In this document: positions 25,459-34,681 of the stretch, piece by piece
How the letters are laid out: each line of letters begins with the position of its first letter
Position numbering within the stretch: the stretch's first letter is position 1
From: Flavobacterium sp. I-STPP5a
GTDB taxonomy: Bacteria > Bacteroidota > Bacteroidia > Flavobacteriales > Flavobacteriaceae
Length of the DNA stretch: 64,000 nt
Direction of reading: 5' to 3'
Assembly (NCBI RefSeq): GCF_009764685.1
Contig: NZ_VHLM01000077.1
Location: 178,037-242,036, forward strand
Notes under the pieces: generated by a model
The model's database searches: none
The model's input: the letters and a program-made list of their open reading frames with translations, nothing else
Told to the model about the DNA's origin: nothing
Made by a program: the position numbers and the translations under genes

Positions 25459-26985
25459 TTAATGTTTAAAATGACGTGTTCCTGTAAATACCATTGCAAG
25501 ATTATTTTCGTTGCAATAATTGATGCTCAATTCATCTTTTATAGATCCTCCTGGTTGAATAACGGCTGTGATTCCTGCTTCTTTTGCTAATGCTACACAA
25601 TCCGGAAACGGAAAGAAGGCATCGCTAGCCATGGATGCACCTTGTAAATCAAATCCGAAATTTTTAGCTTTTTCAACAGCTTGCATTAAAGCATCAACAC
25701 GAGAGGTTTGTCCTGTACCCGAAGCAATAAGTGTACCGTTTTTTGCAAATACAATTGTATTAGATTTGGTGTTTTTGCAAATTTTAGAAGCGAAAATTAA
25801 ATCTTTAATTTCTTGCTCAGTAGGCGCTGTATTGGTAACGGTTTTTAGGTCCTCTTTAGTATCTGTGATGTTGTTTCTTTCTTGAATTAATAATCCATTT
25901 AAACACGTGCGTACTTGTTTTTGTGGCAAATCTAATTCGTTTTGGATTAAAATAATTCTGTTTTTCTTTTCTTGTAGTATGGTAAGAGCTTCATCATCGT
26001 AAGTAGGAGCAATTACTACTTCACAAAACAAAGAATTGATTTCTTGAGCGGTTGCTACATCTATTTTAGTATTTGAAATTAAAACACCTCCAAAAGCTGA
26101 TGTAGGATCGCACGCTAATGCGGCAACATACGCTTCATGAATTGTAGGTCTGCTGGCTAGTCCACAGGCGTTATTGTGTTTTAAAATAGCAAAAGTTGGA
26201 CCATCAGTTTTAAATTCATGTATCAAATTTACAGCTGCATCAACATCTAGTAAATTGTTATAAGAAAGTTCTTTTCCATGAACTTTTTTGAACATCGCAT
26301 CAAAATCACCAAAGAAATATCCTTTTTGGTGTGGGTTTTCTCCGTATCTTAAAACTTGACCATCTGCAATACTTTCCTTGTAAATGGTTTCATCTGTATT
26401 GAAATAATTGAAAATTGCTCCATCATAATGTGAAGATACGTGAAATGCTTTGGTAGCAAATAATTTACGATCTTCTAATGTTGTAGCGCCGTTTTGTTTA
26501 GTGATGGTCTCTAAAAATAAACTATATTGTTCCATAGACGAAACAATAACGGTATCTTTAAAATTTTTAGCTGCTGCGCGAATTAACGATATGCCGCCAA
26601 TATCTATTTTTTCAATGATATCAGCTTCACTGGCTCCTGAAGCAACTGTTTTTTCAAATGGGTATAAGTCAACTATTACTAGATCTATTTGGGGGATGTC
26701 AAATTCTTTCATTTGTTGCACATCACTTTCATTATCTTGACGGTTTAGTATCCCACCGAAAACTTTTGGGTGTAATGTTTTAACTCTTCCTCCTAATATA
26801 GATGGGTAAGAAGTTACATCTTCTACAGGAATTACTGATATTCCAAGATTTTTTATAAAATCTTCTGTTCCACCAGTAGAATAAATTGTAACATTTTGAC
26901 TGTTTAGTTGTCTAACGATTGGCTCTAATCCTTCTTTTGAAAATACAGAGATTAATGCTGATTGAATTGTTTTTGTTGTGCTCAT
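25459..26985 (-). CDS. purH: Bifunctional AICAR formyltransferase/IMP cyclohydrolase
   Basis: A 508-residue PurH performing the last two steps of purine synthesis (AICAR to FAICAR to IMP). The N-terminal MGS-like cyclohydrolase domain (STGGTEDFIKNLG, GGRVKTLHPKVFGGIL) and the AICARFT domain (RYGENPHQKG, LKHNNACGLA, SDAFFPFPD, IQPGGSIKDE) are complete. A -7 box (TATTTTTG, 27009-27016 minus strand) lies just upstream. Placement ahead of mreB is a common Bacteroidota order and may place wall-elongation genes partly under the purH promoter, which is inference. Confidence 0.97.
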   Translation of the reverse strand: MSTTKTIQSALISVFSKEGLEPIVRQLNSQNVTIYSTGGTEDFIKNLGISVIPVEDVTSYPSILGGRVKTLHPKVFGGILNRQDNESDVQQMKEFDIPQIDLVIVDLYPFEKTVASGASEADIIEKIDIGGISLIRAAAKNFKDTVIVSSMEQYSLFLETITKQNGATTLEDRKLFATKAFHVSSHYDGAIFNYFNTDETIYKESIADGQVLRYGENPHQKGYFFGDFDAMFKKVHGKELSYNNLLDVDAAVNLIHEFKTDGPTFAILKHNNACGLASRPTIHEAYVAALACDPTSAFGGVLISNTKIDVATAQEINSLFCEVVIAPTYDDEALTILQEKKNRIILIQNELDLPQKQVRTCLNGLLIQERNNITDTKEDLKTVTNTAPTEQEIKDLIFASKICKNTKSNTIVFAKNGTLIASGTGQTSRVDALMQAVEKAKNFGFDLQGASMASDAFFPFPDCVALAKEAGITAVIQPGGSIKDELSINYCNENNLAMVFTGTRHFKH

Positions 26986-27180
26986 TGTGTAGTTATAGTT
27001 ATGAGCTGCAAAAATAGTTTTTTAATGTTAAAATTAAGCCATTTAAAATTGAGATAATTTTAATTTATACATCTCTTTTTTTTGATAGGTTTTACAGCAA
27101 GAATGGTTTTTAACCTTTTTCGAATTTATTAGGTTTTTGATTAATATTTATAGATTTTTACTTAACACAATACACATTAT

Positions 27181-28431
27181 ATGTTAGTTTACCTTAGGTT
27201 GTTACGAGAAAGTTTTGGATTTGCTATGAGTGCCTTGCGCAACAATAAGTTAAGAACCTTACTTTCGCTATTGGGTGTTACCATTGGAATTTTCTCAATC
27301 ATTGCAATTCTAGCTGCGGTAGATTCTTTGGATAAAAAAATAAAGAAAGATTTAAGTAGTTTAGATAAAAATACGATTTATTTGATGCGTTTTTCTTTTG
27401 GTCCTTCCGAAATTCCGCAATGGAAACGAGAGCAATTTCCCGATGTTAAATATGACGAGTACGAATATTTGAAAGGCTCTATGAATGACGTAGACCAAAT
27501 GGCATTTCAATTTTTTGTAAATCGAGAAAGTTTAAAATACGAGTCAGAGTCTGTAAGTGATGTGAATATTGTCCCTGTTTCTCATGAGTTTATTGATATA
27601 CAGGGTCTTGAATTTGATAAAGGTAGGTTTTACAATGAATCCGAATCTAATTCTGGTGCTCCCGTAATTGTTTTAGGATTTGATATTGCTCAAAGCCTTT
27701 TTGGCGAAAGCGAAGCTATTGGTAAAAACCTGCGTTTGTACGGCCAACGTTTTACTGTTATTGGTACTTTAAAAAAGCAAGGTGAAGGAATGTTTGGTGA
27801 TAGTAATGACACTTCTGTTTTTATTCCAGTTAATTTTTTAAGACAAATGTATGGTGATAATAATAGTGCTATGACACCTGTTATCCTAGTTAAGCCTGAT
27901 AGTGGGATTGATATGGATGCTTTTAAAGCTGAGCTTGCTCAGAAACTTAGAAATTTTAGAGGTATGAAAGTGGATGAAATGGATAACTTTTTCATCAATG
28001 TGCTTTCTGGATTTACAGATTTACTAGACGGAATCATTGGTGCAATGCGCGGTGGAGGCATACTGATTAGTGTTTTCTCGTTTTTAGTAGGTGGATTTGG
28101 TGTGGCTAACATTATGTTTGTTTCTGTTAAAGAGCGTACTAATTTAATTGGGATTCAAAAATCATTAGGTGCCAAAAACAGATTTATACTTTTTCAATTT
28201 TTGTTTGAAGCTATTATTCTATGCGTAATCGGAGGAACTATCGGATTAATTATTGTGTGGTTGTTGTCTATTTTATTGACAAATGTATTGGAATTTGAGT
28301 TTGTCTTAAGTTTTTGGAATATTCTAATAGGTTCTGGATTATCGATTATTGTTGGGGTAATTTCAGGAATTTTACCTGCTATTTCGGCTTCTAAATTAGA
28401 TCCTGTTGAAGCTATTAGAACAGGTATGTAA
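27181..28431 (+). CDS. MacB-type ABC transporter permease
   Basis: A 416-residue permease: one N-terminal helix (LGVTIGIFSIIAILAAV, about 33-49), a large MacB_PCD periplasmic domain (about 55-280) and three C-terminal FtsX-domain helices. KERTNLIGIQKSLGAKN and the ending ISASKLDPVEAIR are standard for the family. No ATPase gene is adjacent, so the partner must be encoded elsewhere. These four-helix permeases act in lipoprotein release, antimicrobial export or signalling; the substrate is not evident. It is followed by a strong terminator and looks monocistronic. Confidence 0.9.
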   Translation: MLVYLRLLRESFGFAMSALRNNKLRTLLSLLGVTIGIFSIIAILAAVDSLDKKIKKDLSSLDKNTIYLMRFSFGPSEIPQWKREQFPDVKYDEYEYLKGSMNDVDQMAFQFFVNRESLKYESESVSDVNIVPVSHEFIDIQGLEFDKGRFYNESESNSGAPVIVLGFDIAQSLFGESEAIGKNLRLYGQRFTVIGTLKKQGEGMFGDSNDTSVFIPVNFLRQMYGDNNSAMTPVILVKPDSGIDMDAFKAELAQKLRNFRGMKVDEMDNFFINVLSGFTDLLDGIIGAMRGGGILISVFSFLVGGFGVANIMFVSVKERTNLIGIQKSLGAKNRFILFQFLFEAIILCVIGGTIGLIIVWLLSILLTNVLEFEFVLSFWNILIGSGLSIIVGVISGILPAISASKLDPVEAIRTGM

Positions 28432-28467
28432 AAGATTTTTTGTAAATTTTAATTGTTTATTCAAAAA

Positions 28468-28505
28468 AAAAGCAGCTTCCCAATTAAGAGAAGCTGCTTT
28501 TTTAA
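28468..28505. terminator. Bidirectional terminator between the permease and accD
   Basis: AAAAGCAGCTTC (28468-28479) pairs with GAAGCTGCTTTT (28490-28501), 10-nt loop, T tract on the right and A tract on the left. Confidence 0.9.
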
Positions 28506-28565
28506 TTTTAATGAAGCAAAAAGAATTGAATTTCATTCTGCTTATACTATGCTTTGAATGTCAAT

Positions 28566-29420
28566 TTATCGTACAGGATTGTTTTGAATTAAATCTATAT
28601 ACAAGTTAATTTTGTCTTTCAATTCTTTTCTTGGAGTAATAAAATCTAAGAAACCGTGCTCAAGAAGAAATTCAGCAGTTTGAAAACCTTCTGGCAAATC
28701 TTTCCCAGTGGTGTCTCGTACTACTCTTGGGCCTGCAAAACCTATCAATGCACCTGGCTCAGCGATGTTAATGTCACCTAGCATAGCGTATGAGGCTGTA
28801 GTTCCGCCCGTAGTAGGATCGGTACATAAAGAAATATAAGGCAACTTAGCTTCAGCTAGTTGGGCTAGTTTTACGGATGTTTTTGCTAATTGCATTAAAG
28901 AATAAGCAGCTTCCATCATTCTGGCTCCACCTGATTTTGAAATCATCAAAAACGGCATTTTGTTTTTGATAGCGTGATCTATTCCTCTGGCAATTTTTTC
29001 GCCTACAACAGCTCCCATAGATCCACCAATAAAAGCAAAATCCATACAGCAAATTACTAAATCTTTACCTTTAGATTTCCCTACACCTGTTCGTACGGCA
29101 TCTTTAAGTTTGGTTTTGTCCATGACATCTTTCAATCGATCGGCGTACTTTTTTGTATCCACAAAATGAAGGGGATCTTTTGAAGTCATGTTTTTGTCTA
29201 ACTCAACAAATTCATTGTTGTCAAACAAAATTTGAAAATACTCAGCGCTACCTATTCTTACATGGAAACCATCTTCTGGGCTTACAAATAAATTGCGAGC
29301 AAGTTCATCGGCATCAATAATTTTTCCTGTAGGTGATTTGTACCAAAGTCCTTTCGGAATGTCCATTTTGTCTTCGGTAGCAGTTGTAATCCCTTTTTCT
29401 TTTCTTTTAAACCAAGCCAT
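28566..29420 (-). CDS. accD: Acetyl-CoA carboxylase carboxyltransferase subunit beta, zinc-finger cysteines absent
   Basis: A 284-residue AccD, which with AccA moves carboxyl from biotin to acetyl-CoA in fatty-acid synthesis. The crotonase-fold core is intact ([51 protein letters not shown]). In the family the N-terminus holds a four-Cys zinc ribbon; here the corresponding segment reads LWYKSPTGK and LFVSPEDG, with none of the four cysteines. The rest of the ribbon is otherwise alignable. The gene is upstream of a terminator and 67 bp behind fbaA, with a heptameric repeat between them. Confidence 0.94.
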   Translation of the reverse strand: MAWFKRKEKGITTATEDKMDIPKGLWYKSPTGKIIDADELARNLFVSPEDGFHVRIGSAEYFQILFDNNEFVELDKNMTSKDPLHFVDTKKYADRLKDVMDKTKLKDAVRTGVGKSKGKDLVICCMDFAFIGGSMGAVVGEKIARGIDHAIKNKMPFLMISKSGGARMMEAAYSLMQLAKTSVKLAQLAEAKLPYISLCTDPTTGGTTASYAMLGDINIAEPGALIGFAGPRVVRDTTGKDLPEGFQTAEFLLEHGFLDFITPRKELKDKINLYIDLIQNNPVR

Positions 29421-29441
29421 ATTTATTGTTTTTGTTGTTTC

Positions 29442-29483
29442 AGGTTTAAAGTTTTGAAACCTTAAACCTGAAACTTTAAACTT
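29442..29483. repeat. Heptamer-phased repeat array between fbaA and accD
   Basis: Six consecutive 7-nt units fill the interval: AGGTTTA, AAGTTTT, GAAACCT, TAAACCT, GAAACTT, TAAACTT. The last four are inverted relative to the first two, so the array can fold. The same 7-nt consensus (ARGTTTN) recurs in the etfB-etfA gap. Confidence 0.75.
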
Positions 29484-29487
29484 TTTA

Positions 29488-30555
29488 TTATAATGTATTC
29501 ACGTTGTTCAAGTCAGCAAATGCTTGCTCCAATCTTGTATTGAAAGTGATTTCGCTTTCACGCATCCATTTTCTTGGGTCGTAATGTTTTTTATTTGGAG
29601 CGTCAGCTGCTTCTGGATTACCAATTTGTGTTTTTAGATAATCGATATTTTTAATCATATAATCACGAATACCCTCTGTAAATGCAAATTGTAAATCAGT
29701 GTCTATATTCATTTTGATAACGCCATAGCTTATTCCCTCTCTGATTTCTTCCAGTGTAGATCCTGATCCACCGTGAAAAACAAAATCAACAGGGTTGTGA
29801 CCTGTGTTAAATTTATTTTGAACAAAATCTTGAGAATTCTTTAAGATTTTTGGAGTTAATTTTACATTTCCTGGTTTGTATACTCCGTGTACATTTCCAA
29901 AAGCGGCTGCAATTGTAAAACGAGGACTTATCTTAGAAAGTTCCTCGTAAGCATAAGCTACCTCTTCAGGTTGAGTGTATAATTTTGAGCTGTCTACATC
30001 AGAGTTGTCTACACCGTCTTCTTCGCCACCTGTAATACCTAGTTCAATTTCAAGAGTCATACCCATTTTGCTCATTCGCTCTAAATAGCCTTTGCAAATT
30101 TCGATGTTTTCTTCAATTGGTTCCTCAGATAAATCAATCATGTGCGATGAATATAGAGGTTTTCCTGTTTTAGCAAAATGTGCTTCGGATGCGTCTAATA
30201 AACCATCAATCCAAGGTAGTAATTTCTTTGCACAATGATCTGTGTGTAAAATTACAGTTGCGCCATAAGCTTCTGCAAGTGTATGAATGTGTAAAGCTCC
30301 TGCAATACCTCCAGCTATTGCTGCTTTTTCTTCTGCATTAGATAATCCTTTTCCAGCATTAAACAGTGCTCCACCATTAGAAAATTGAATGATAACTGGT
30401 GCATTGAGTTTTGCTGCTGTTTCAAGAACGCCATTTATTGTGTTTGAACCAGTTACGTTTACGGCAGGTAGTGCAAATCCTTTTTCTTTAGCATAATTAA
30501 AGATTTCTTGAACCTGATCTCCTGTTGCTACCCCTGGTTTTATGTTGTGAGCCAT
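29488..30555 (-). CDS. fbaA: Class II fructose-bisphosphate aldolase
   Basis: A 355-residue class IIA aldolase. Metal and substrate residues are visible in [32 protein letters not shown] and FHGGSGST. It reversibly cleaves fructose 1,6-bisphosphate in glycolysis and gluconeogenesis. The frame extends to an ATG at 30678, but the [12 protein letters not shown] start at 30555 is the family start and a -7 box (TATTTTTG, 30593-30600 minus strand) lies between, so 30555 is taken. accD follows on the same strand. Confidence 0.96.
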   Translation of the reverse strand: MAHNIKPGVATGDQVQEIFNYAKEKGFALPAVNVTGSNTINGVLETAAKLNAPVIIQFSNGGALFNAGKGLSNAEEKAAIAGGIAGALHIHTLAEAYGATVILHTDHCAKKLLPWIDGLLDASEAHFAKTGKPLYSSHMIDLSEEPIEENIEICKGYLERMSKMGMTLEIELGITGGEEDGVDNSDVDSSKLYTQPEEVAYAYEELSKISPRFTIAAAFGNVHGVYKPGNVKLTPKILKNSQDFVQNKFNTGHNPVDFVFHGGSGSTLEEIREGISYGVIKMNIDTDLQFAFTEGIRDYMIKNIDYLKTQIGNPEAADAPNKKHYDPRKWMRESEITFNTRLEQAFADLNNVNTL

Positions 30556-30592
30556 AGTGTTAAATTTAAGTTTTTTTTTAGTTTTAGTTCTG

Positions 30593-30600
30593 CAAAAATA
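30593..30600 (-). promoter_or_regulatory. -7 box of fbaA
   Basis: TATTTTTG on the minus strand, a perfect TAnnTTTG. It excludes the longer ORF start at 30678. No well-spaced TTG was found. Confidence 0.5.
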
Positions 30601-30614
30601 GGAATTAAATAGTA

Positions 30615-33194
30615 TTAGAAAGGATAATTTATACCAAAATTTAAAACAGAGTTGGTAAAGTTGTACTCTTTGAACCATCTTTTATTTATTTCATTGGCTG
30701 GATTATAAGTTTTAAAACCCAAATCAAAACGGATTACAAAAAAACTCAAGTCGTATCTGAGTCCAAAACCTGACCCTAAAGCGATGTCCTTAAAATCTCG
30801 GTAGCTGGTAAATGTAGATTTCTTATCCTCAACATTATCCAATACATTCCAGATGTTTCCGGCATCTGCAAATAATGCTCCTTTTAAATCGCCAAGAACT
30901 TTAAATCGAAATTCACCGCTTATGGCAATTTTCATATTCGCTTCATTGAAATCATTTACTGCGCCACTACTTCCTGGTCCTAGTGCATAGGGTTGCCATG
31001 CTCTATTATCATTTGATCCTCCTGAAAAATAACTTCGTGAAAACGGAATATTATTAGAGTTGCCAAAGGGAATTGCAATTCCAAAAAATGATCGAAATGC
31101 AAATACTTTGTCTTTTGTAACTTCCCAGTGTTTGATATAGTCAAATTCAGTTTTAATGTATTCTGAATATTCTAAATTGAAAATCTCATAGTTTCCATTA
31201 GAATTTCTTTTTTGTTTTGTTGAGGATGCAAATGCAGATAATAATGTACCTGCAGATTCAATTTTTGTTTTAAATAAATAAAAGGTGTTGTCTGTAATGT
31301 CTTTCTTGGTTGTTTTAGAAAAAGTGAAATTTGTTGCTAGTATAAAGTCATTTTCGGTTAATCTTCGTCTTCTTTCTTCAATGCTTTTTACAGTTTGAAA
31401 AGCAGTGGAAACTATTGGTTTTAAAAACGCAGCACTGTTACTCAATACATCGTTTGTAAATGCCGACGTTCCTCTTTCAATACTAAGATTTCTTGATGTA
31501 GGGTTGTCGTAATAAGTAGTATTGGAGTTATATTCTTTACTAATATTATTTAAAGCATTATAGGATGATTTGTAAACGTTGAAATAATTTTGAGGGTTTA
31601 AATTTCGTACAAATTGAGTGTTTAGTAGATCAAATCGAGCTGTATTATTTTTTTGCGGAGTCCAATTATAGGATAGTGTACTGGTGAAATTTTCTTTGTC
31701 TAAGCCAATGTTTTGTTGTTTTGCAAAACCTACTGTAATCAGCGTTGAGGGAATCATGCTTTTTGGGATGATTTTTTCGGTTTTGAAAGGCATAAATATC
31801 CTTGGGATATTTAGTTTTAAATCTAAACCATATTCGGATACATTGAAAAAATTATTGTTCGGATTAGCCAAATCTCGAGAAGATCCAATATTGCCTCGTA
31901 CTGCTAATTCTAACGTTTCGGCACCATTAAACACATTACGTACGGTCTCAGAAATACTAACTCCAATACCGAAATCTTGAATGTTAGAATGTGTTACATC
32001 AAGGGTAGTTCCAAAACTGTATTTTTTTCTAGGGGTCAAAAATACTTTTGCAATGAGAGAATGTGAAGTAGTATCTCTCTTGTCAATTTCATATTGTATA
32101 GAGGGATAATTAAAAATTTTTAGATTGTTTAAATAGCGTGTTGTTAGGACGGTTTTGCTATCTGCGTAAAAACCTCCTTTTGTAATGAAAAGGGCATTGG
32201 TTATGGCTTTTGGGTTGTACTTTAGTTTGTTTTGGCTGTAAATTGTGAAGCCATTATAGGTAATGCTATCTTTGATTTTAAATGAATTCAGATTGGGGCT
32301 ATAATCCGAAAATATTTTTACATCACTAATTTTATATATTTTGAACGGTTCTGTTTTTGTACTGTCATTCAGTTGGTATGAATAATTTGCAACCAATAAA
32401 TTGATGTTTGCTTTATTCACTTTTTTTATGGTGTCTATATCAAATGTGATATAATTTGGCTGAAAATAATAGGCACCATTGTTTCTAAAATGAGTTGTGA
32501 TTCTGTTTTTTTCATTTTCAAAATCTACTGTCTTGTATGAATTGCCGCTTTTAATGTAGCTTGCACTTTTTATAGATGTAAATAGAGAATCTAGGGCAGG
32601 AGTTAATATTGTTATTTTTATAGTATCCAGAGTATATTCTGCACCTGGGGTGATACTGTACTTAATCTTTCCTTTTTTTGTGTCAACTGTGTCAATACTA
32701 TAAGATGCATTTACATTGAAAAAACCGTTATTGAAAAAATAATATTTCAACCTGAATAAAGATTTGTCCGCTTTTTCTTTATCTAAAATAACAGGAGCCT
32801 CTCCTGTTGTTTTTAAAAAATCATGAATGCCATGATACCAAAAAGATTTCCCCAATCGGTCAACTTGTTTTGCAGAAAGCCATTTTGATTTCCGGCTGTA
32901 CTTTTTGGGATTATTGGTAAATTTTGCTTGATAAGTTGAATCAGGATTTAAATTTGCAATAGAGTATAAATTAAGTCTTAATCGGTAACCTAGGAAGGTG
33001 CTGTTTGGTGTTTGGTACAATTGATTGAAAATAGTTTCATCAGAAACATTTTTATCATTTACTGTTATTTCATTCTTTGTAAGCAGTAATTTTCCATCTG
33101 GAACTCTTTTTACAGCGTTACAGGCACAAATTAATATTGCAATTAGAATAAATGCAGTTATTTTTGTAGAAGTTTTTTTCAAGAGGTATAACAT
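30615..33194 (-). CDS. tamL: TamA-like BamA-superfamily outer-membrane lipoprotein (TamL)
   Basis: An 859-residue outer-membrane protein with an N-terminal lipoprotein signal (KITAFILIAILICAC, lipid Cys at 25), POTRA-like repeats (about residues 40-350) and a C-terminal 16-strand Omp85 barrel ending in phenylalanine (NFGINYPF). A lipidated TamA homologue is the Bacteroidota form called TamL, thought to work with TamB in outer-membrane assembly or lipid transport. No tamB is in the window. The start may be ATG 33194 or a TTG four codons later that would give MKKTSTKITAF. A -7 box is at 33203-33210. The RNA methyltransferase gene diverges from it with only 25 bp between start codons. Confidence 0.85.
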   Translation of the reverse strand: MLYLLKKTSTKITAFILIAILICACNAVKRVPDGKLLLTKNEITVNDKNVSDETIFNQLYQTPNSTFLGYRLRLNLYSIANLNPDSTYQAKFTNNPKKYSRKSKWLSAKQVDRLGKSFWYHGIHDFLKTTGEAPVILDKEKADKSLFRLKYYFFNNGFFNVNASYSIDTVDTKKGKIKYSITPGAEYTLDTIKITILTPALDSLFTSIKSASYIKSGNSYKTVDFENEKNRITTHFRNNGAYYFQPNYITFDIDTIKKVNKANINLLVANYSYQLNDSTKTEPFKIYKISDVKIFSDYSPNLNSFKIKDSITYNGFTIYSQNKLKYNPKAITNALFITKGGFYADSKTVLTTRYLNNLKIFNYPSIQYEIDKRDTTSHSLIAKVFLTPRKKYSFGTTLDVTHSNIQDFGIGVSISETVRNVFNGAETLELAVRGNIGSSRDLANPNNNFFNVSEYGLDLKLNIPRIFMPFKTEKIIPKSMIPSTLITVGFAKQQNIGLDKENFTSTLSYNWTPQKNNTARFDLLNTQFVRNLNPQNYFNVYKSSYNALNNISKEYNSNTTYYDNPTSRNLSIERGTSAFTNDVLSNSAAFLKPIVSTAFQTVKSIEERRRRLTENDFILATNFTFSKTTKKDITDNTFYLFKTKIESAGTLLSAFASSTKQKRNSNGNYEIFNLEYSEYIKTEFDYIKHWEVTKDKVFAFRSFFGIAIPFGNSNNIPFSRSYFSGGSNDNRAWQPYALGPGSSGAVNDFNEANMKIAISGEFRFKVLGDLKGALFADAGNIWNVLDNVEDKKSTFTSYRDFKDIALGSGFGLRYDLSFFVIRFDLGFKTYNPANEINKRWFKEYNFTNSVLNFGINYPF
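33137..33166 (+). promoter_or_regulatory. Promoter of the RNA methyltransferase gene, inside tamL
   Basis: TTG (33137-33139), 19 nt, TATTTTTG (33159-33166): an exact consensus promoter lying within the tamL signal-peptide codons. Transcription should start near 33172, about 48 nt before the methyltransferase ATG. Confidence 0.65.
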
Positions 33195-33202
33195 ATTTAA
33201 TT

Positions 33203-33210
33203 CAAAAGTA
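33203..33210 (-). promoter_or_regulatory. -7 box of tamL
   Basis: On the minus strand TACTTTTG, a perfect TAnnTTTG, with a TTG 24 nt further up (33235-33237). Transcription would begin only a few nt before the first tamL ATG, giving an almost leaderless mRNA unless translation starts further in. Confidence 0.5.
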
Positions 33211-33219
33211 CATTTTTTT

Positions 33220-33945
33220 ATGGTTAGTAAAAACCAAATAAAACTTATAACGAGTTTACAGCAAAAAAAATATAGGATTGTCCATCAATTATTTTTTGCC
33301 GAAGGGGTAAAGGGTGTTCAAGAGTTAATAGATTCGGATTTTGAATTGGTTAATTTGTACACTACCTTAAACGATTTTGATACCATTCCTCCTGCCATTA
33401 GAACTGTGGTGCAAGAGCAAGACTTGAAGAAAGTCTCAGCGCTAGCAACCCCTAGCTCTTGTTTAGCAGTTTTCAAAATGCCTTTGGAAAAAAATGTCCA
33501 TAAAGCGGGTTTAATTCTAGCATTAGATTCTATTAGAGATCCGGGAAATTTAGGAACTATTTTAAGATTGTGTGATTGGTTTGGAATACAACAAGTCCTT
33601 TGTTCAAAAGAAACGGTTGATCTTTATAATCCAAAGGTGGTGCAAGCCACGATGGGGTCTATCGCTAGAGTAAATGTGAACTATGTTGATTTGAATTTAT
33701 TTTTAACTCAAACACATCTTCCAGTTTTTGGCACATTTATGACTGGTGAAAATATTTATCAAAGCTCTTTGCCTAAAGATGGAATTCTTGTAATGGGGAA
33801 CGAGGCTAATGGAATATCAAAAGAAATAGAATCTAAAATCACCAAAAGACTCACCATACCTAGATTTGGAGCTATTCAAAAAACAGAAAGTCTTAATGTG
33901 GCAACCGCTACAGCAATTGTTTTGAGTGAATTTTGTAGAGGCTAA
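33220..33945 (+). CDS. TrmH/SpoU-family RNA 2'-O-methyltransferase
   Basis: A 241-residue SPOUT enzyme with an N-terminal substrate-binding L30e-like part and the C-terminal knotted domain: motif 1 SIRDPGNLGTILRLCDW, motif 2 VMGNEANGIS and motif 3 IPRFG...SLNVATATAI. It uses SAM to methylate ribose in rRNA or tRNA; the site is not decidable. The frame is open from an ATG at 33025 but this overlaps tamL heavily; the start at 33220 (MVSKNQIKLI) fits family alignments and an internal promoter at 33137-33166. It converges with porT. Confidence 0.9.
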   Translation: MVSKNQIKLITSLQQKKYRIVHQLFFAEGVKGVQELIDSDFELVNLYTTLNDFDTIPPAIRTVVQEQDLKKVSALATPSSCLAVFKMPLEKNVHKAGLILALDSIRDPGNLGTILRLCDWFGIQQVLCSKETVDLYNPKVVQATMGSIARVNVNYVDLNLFLTQTHLPVFGTFMTGENIYQSSLPKDGILVMGNEANGISKEIESKITKRLTIPRFGAIQKTESLNVATATAIVLSEFCRG

Positions 33946-33975
33946 TTAAGATAACTTTGCGCTTGACCTATTTTT

Positions 33976-34680
33976 TTAATGAAATGTAAAATTAATTAAA
34001 ATTGCTCTAGTCTTTAATGATTCAATATTACTAGTCCACGGACTGTTAGGGTCGTTGTCTCTAATTAACTCATCATTAAGTCCAAAAACACCTCGAATGG
34101 AAGGGGAGAAGATAAAGTACTCTGAAAATAGATCGATCCCAAATCCCAATTCGTAATTAGTTGACCAGCTTTTTACACGAAATTTTTGTTGAAAATTATC
34201 ATCCATTAATTTGGCATTACTAGATAAGTTAAGGGTTGCAGATAGCCCGCCTAGTGCATACGGTCTAATGTTGCCTGTTCTTAATGATGAGAATTTTAAC
34301 AACAGCGGAAAGTGTATGTAAGTACTGTTTACCTCACGTAAAGCATCACTTGGTTTAGAGAAATTGGGATAATTTAAGTCCCTTTTGGCGTAGTACAGTC
34401 CTGGTTCAAATCTTAAATTTATATATTCTTGGAGTTTGATATCCCCTACAATTCCCACGTTAAAACCCATAGTTTTTTTTACAAAAATATCTGGAGTTTC
34501 TGTTTTGTAGTCTATTTTAAAATCAAAAGTGTTAAAACCTAAGTAAAATCCAAAATACACTTTTTTTTGCTGAAAGTTTTCAAGATTAATAATGGGGTCT
34601 TTGCTGAAAATACCTTTTGAATTTTGAGCGGTACCCGAAATGATTCCAGTTAAAAAAAAGGTAAGAATTATTTTTTTCAT
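33976..34680 (-). CDS. porT: PorT/SprT family outer-membrane beta-barrel, type IX secretion
   Basis: A 234-residue protein with a signal peptide (MKKIILTFFLTGIISGTAQN) and an eight-strand type beta-barrel pattern of alternating aromatic residues, ending in an aromatic-basic pair (LINFTFH). The segment FGFYLGFNTFDFKIDY and the position directly behind ubiE match PorT (SprT) of Flavobacteriia, a protein needed for type IX secretion and gliding. The start at 34680 is chosen over 34719, which would overlap ubiE. It begins 1 bp after the ubiE stop codon, so they are one transcript. Confidence 0.82.
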   Translation of the reverse strand: MKKIILTFFLTGIISGTAQNSKGIFSKDPIINLENFQQKKVYFGFYLGFNTFDFKIDYKTETPDIFVKKTMGFNVGIVGDIKLQEYINLRFEPGLYYAKRDLNYPNFSKPSDALREVNSTYIHFPLLLKFSSLRTGNIRPYALGGLSATLNLSSNAKLMDDNFQQKFRVKSWSTNYELGFGIDLFSEYFIFSPSIRGVFGLNDELIRDNDPNSPWTSNIESLKTRAILINFTFH

Positions 34681-34681
34681 A

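Noticed and set aside
25092..25469. 125-codon plus-strand ORF opposite mreB
   Set aside because: It mirrors the highly conserved mreB coding sequence in another frame and has no family features; same for the other ORFs above 80 codons opposite purH, etfB and hppA.
30556..30678. Extended start of fbaA
   Set aside because: The added 41 residues overlap the tamL 3' end and lie upstream of the -7 box; MAHNIKPG is the family start.
33025..33219. N-terminal extension of the RNA methyltransferase frame (ATG at 33025)
   Set aside because: It overlaps tamL codons on the other strand, is not family-like, and the promoter for the gene lies inside it.
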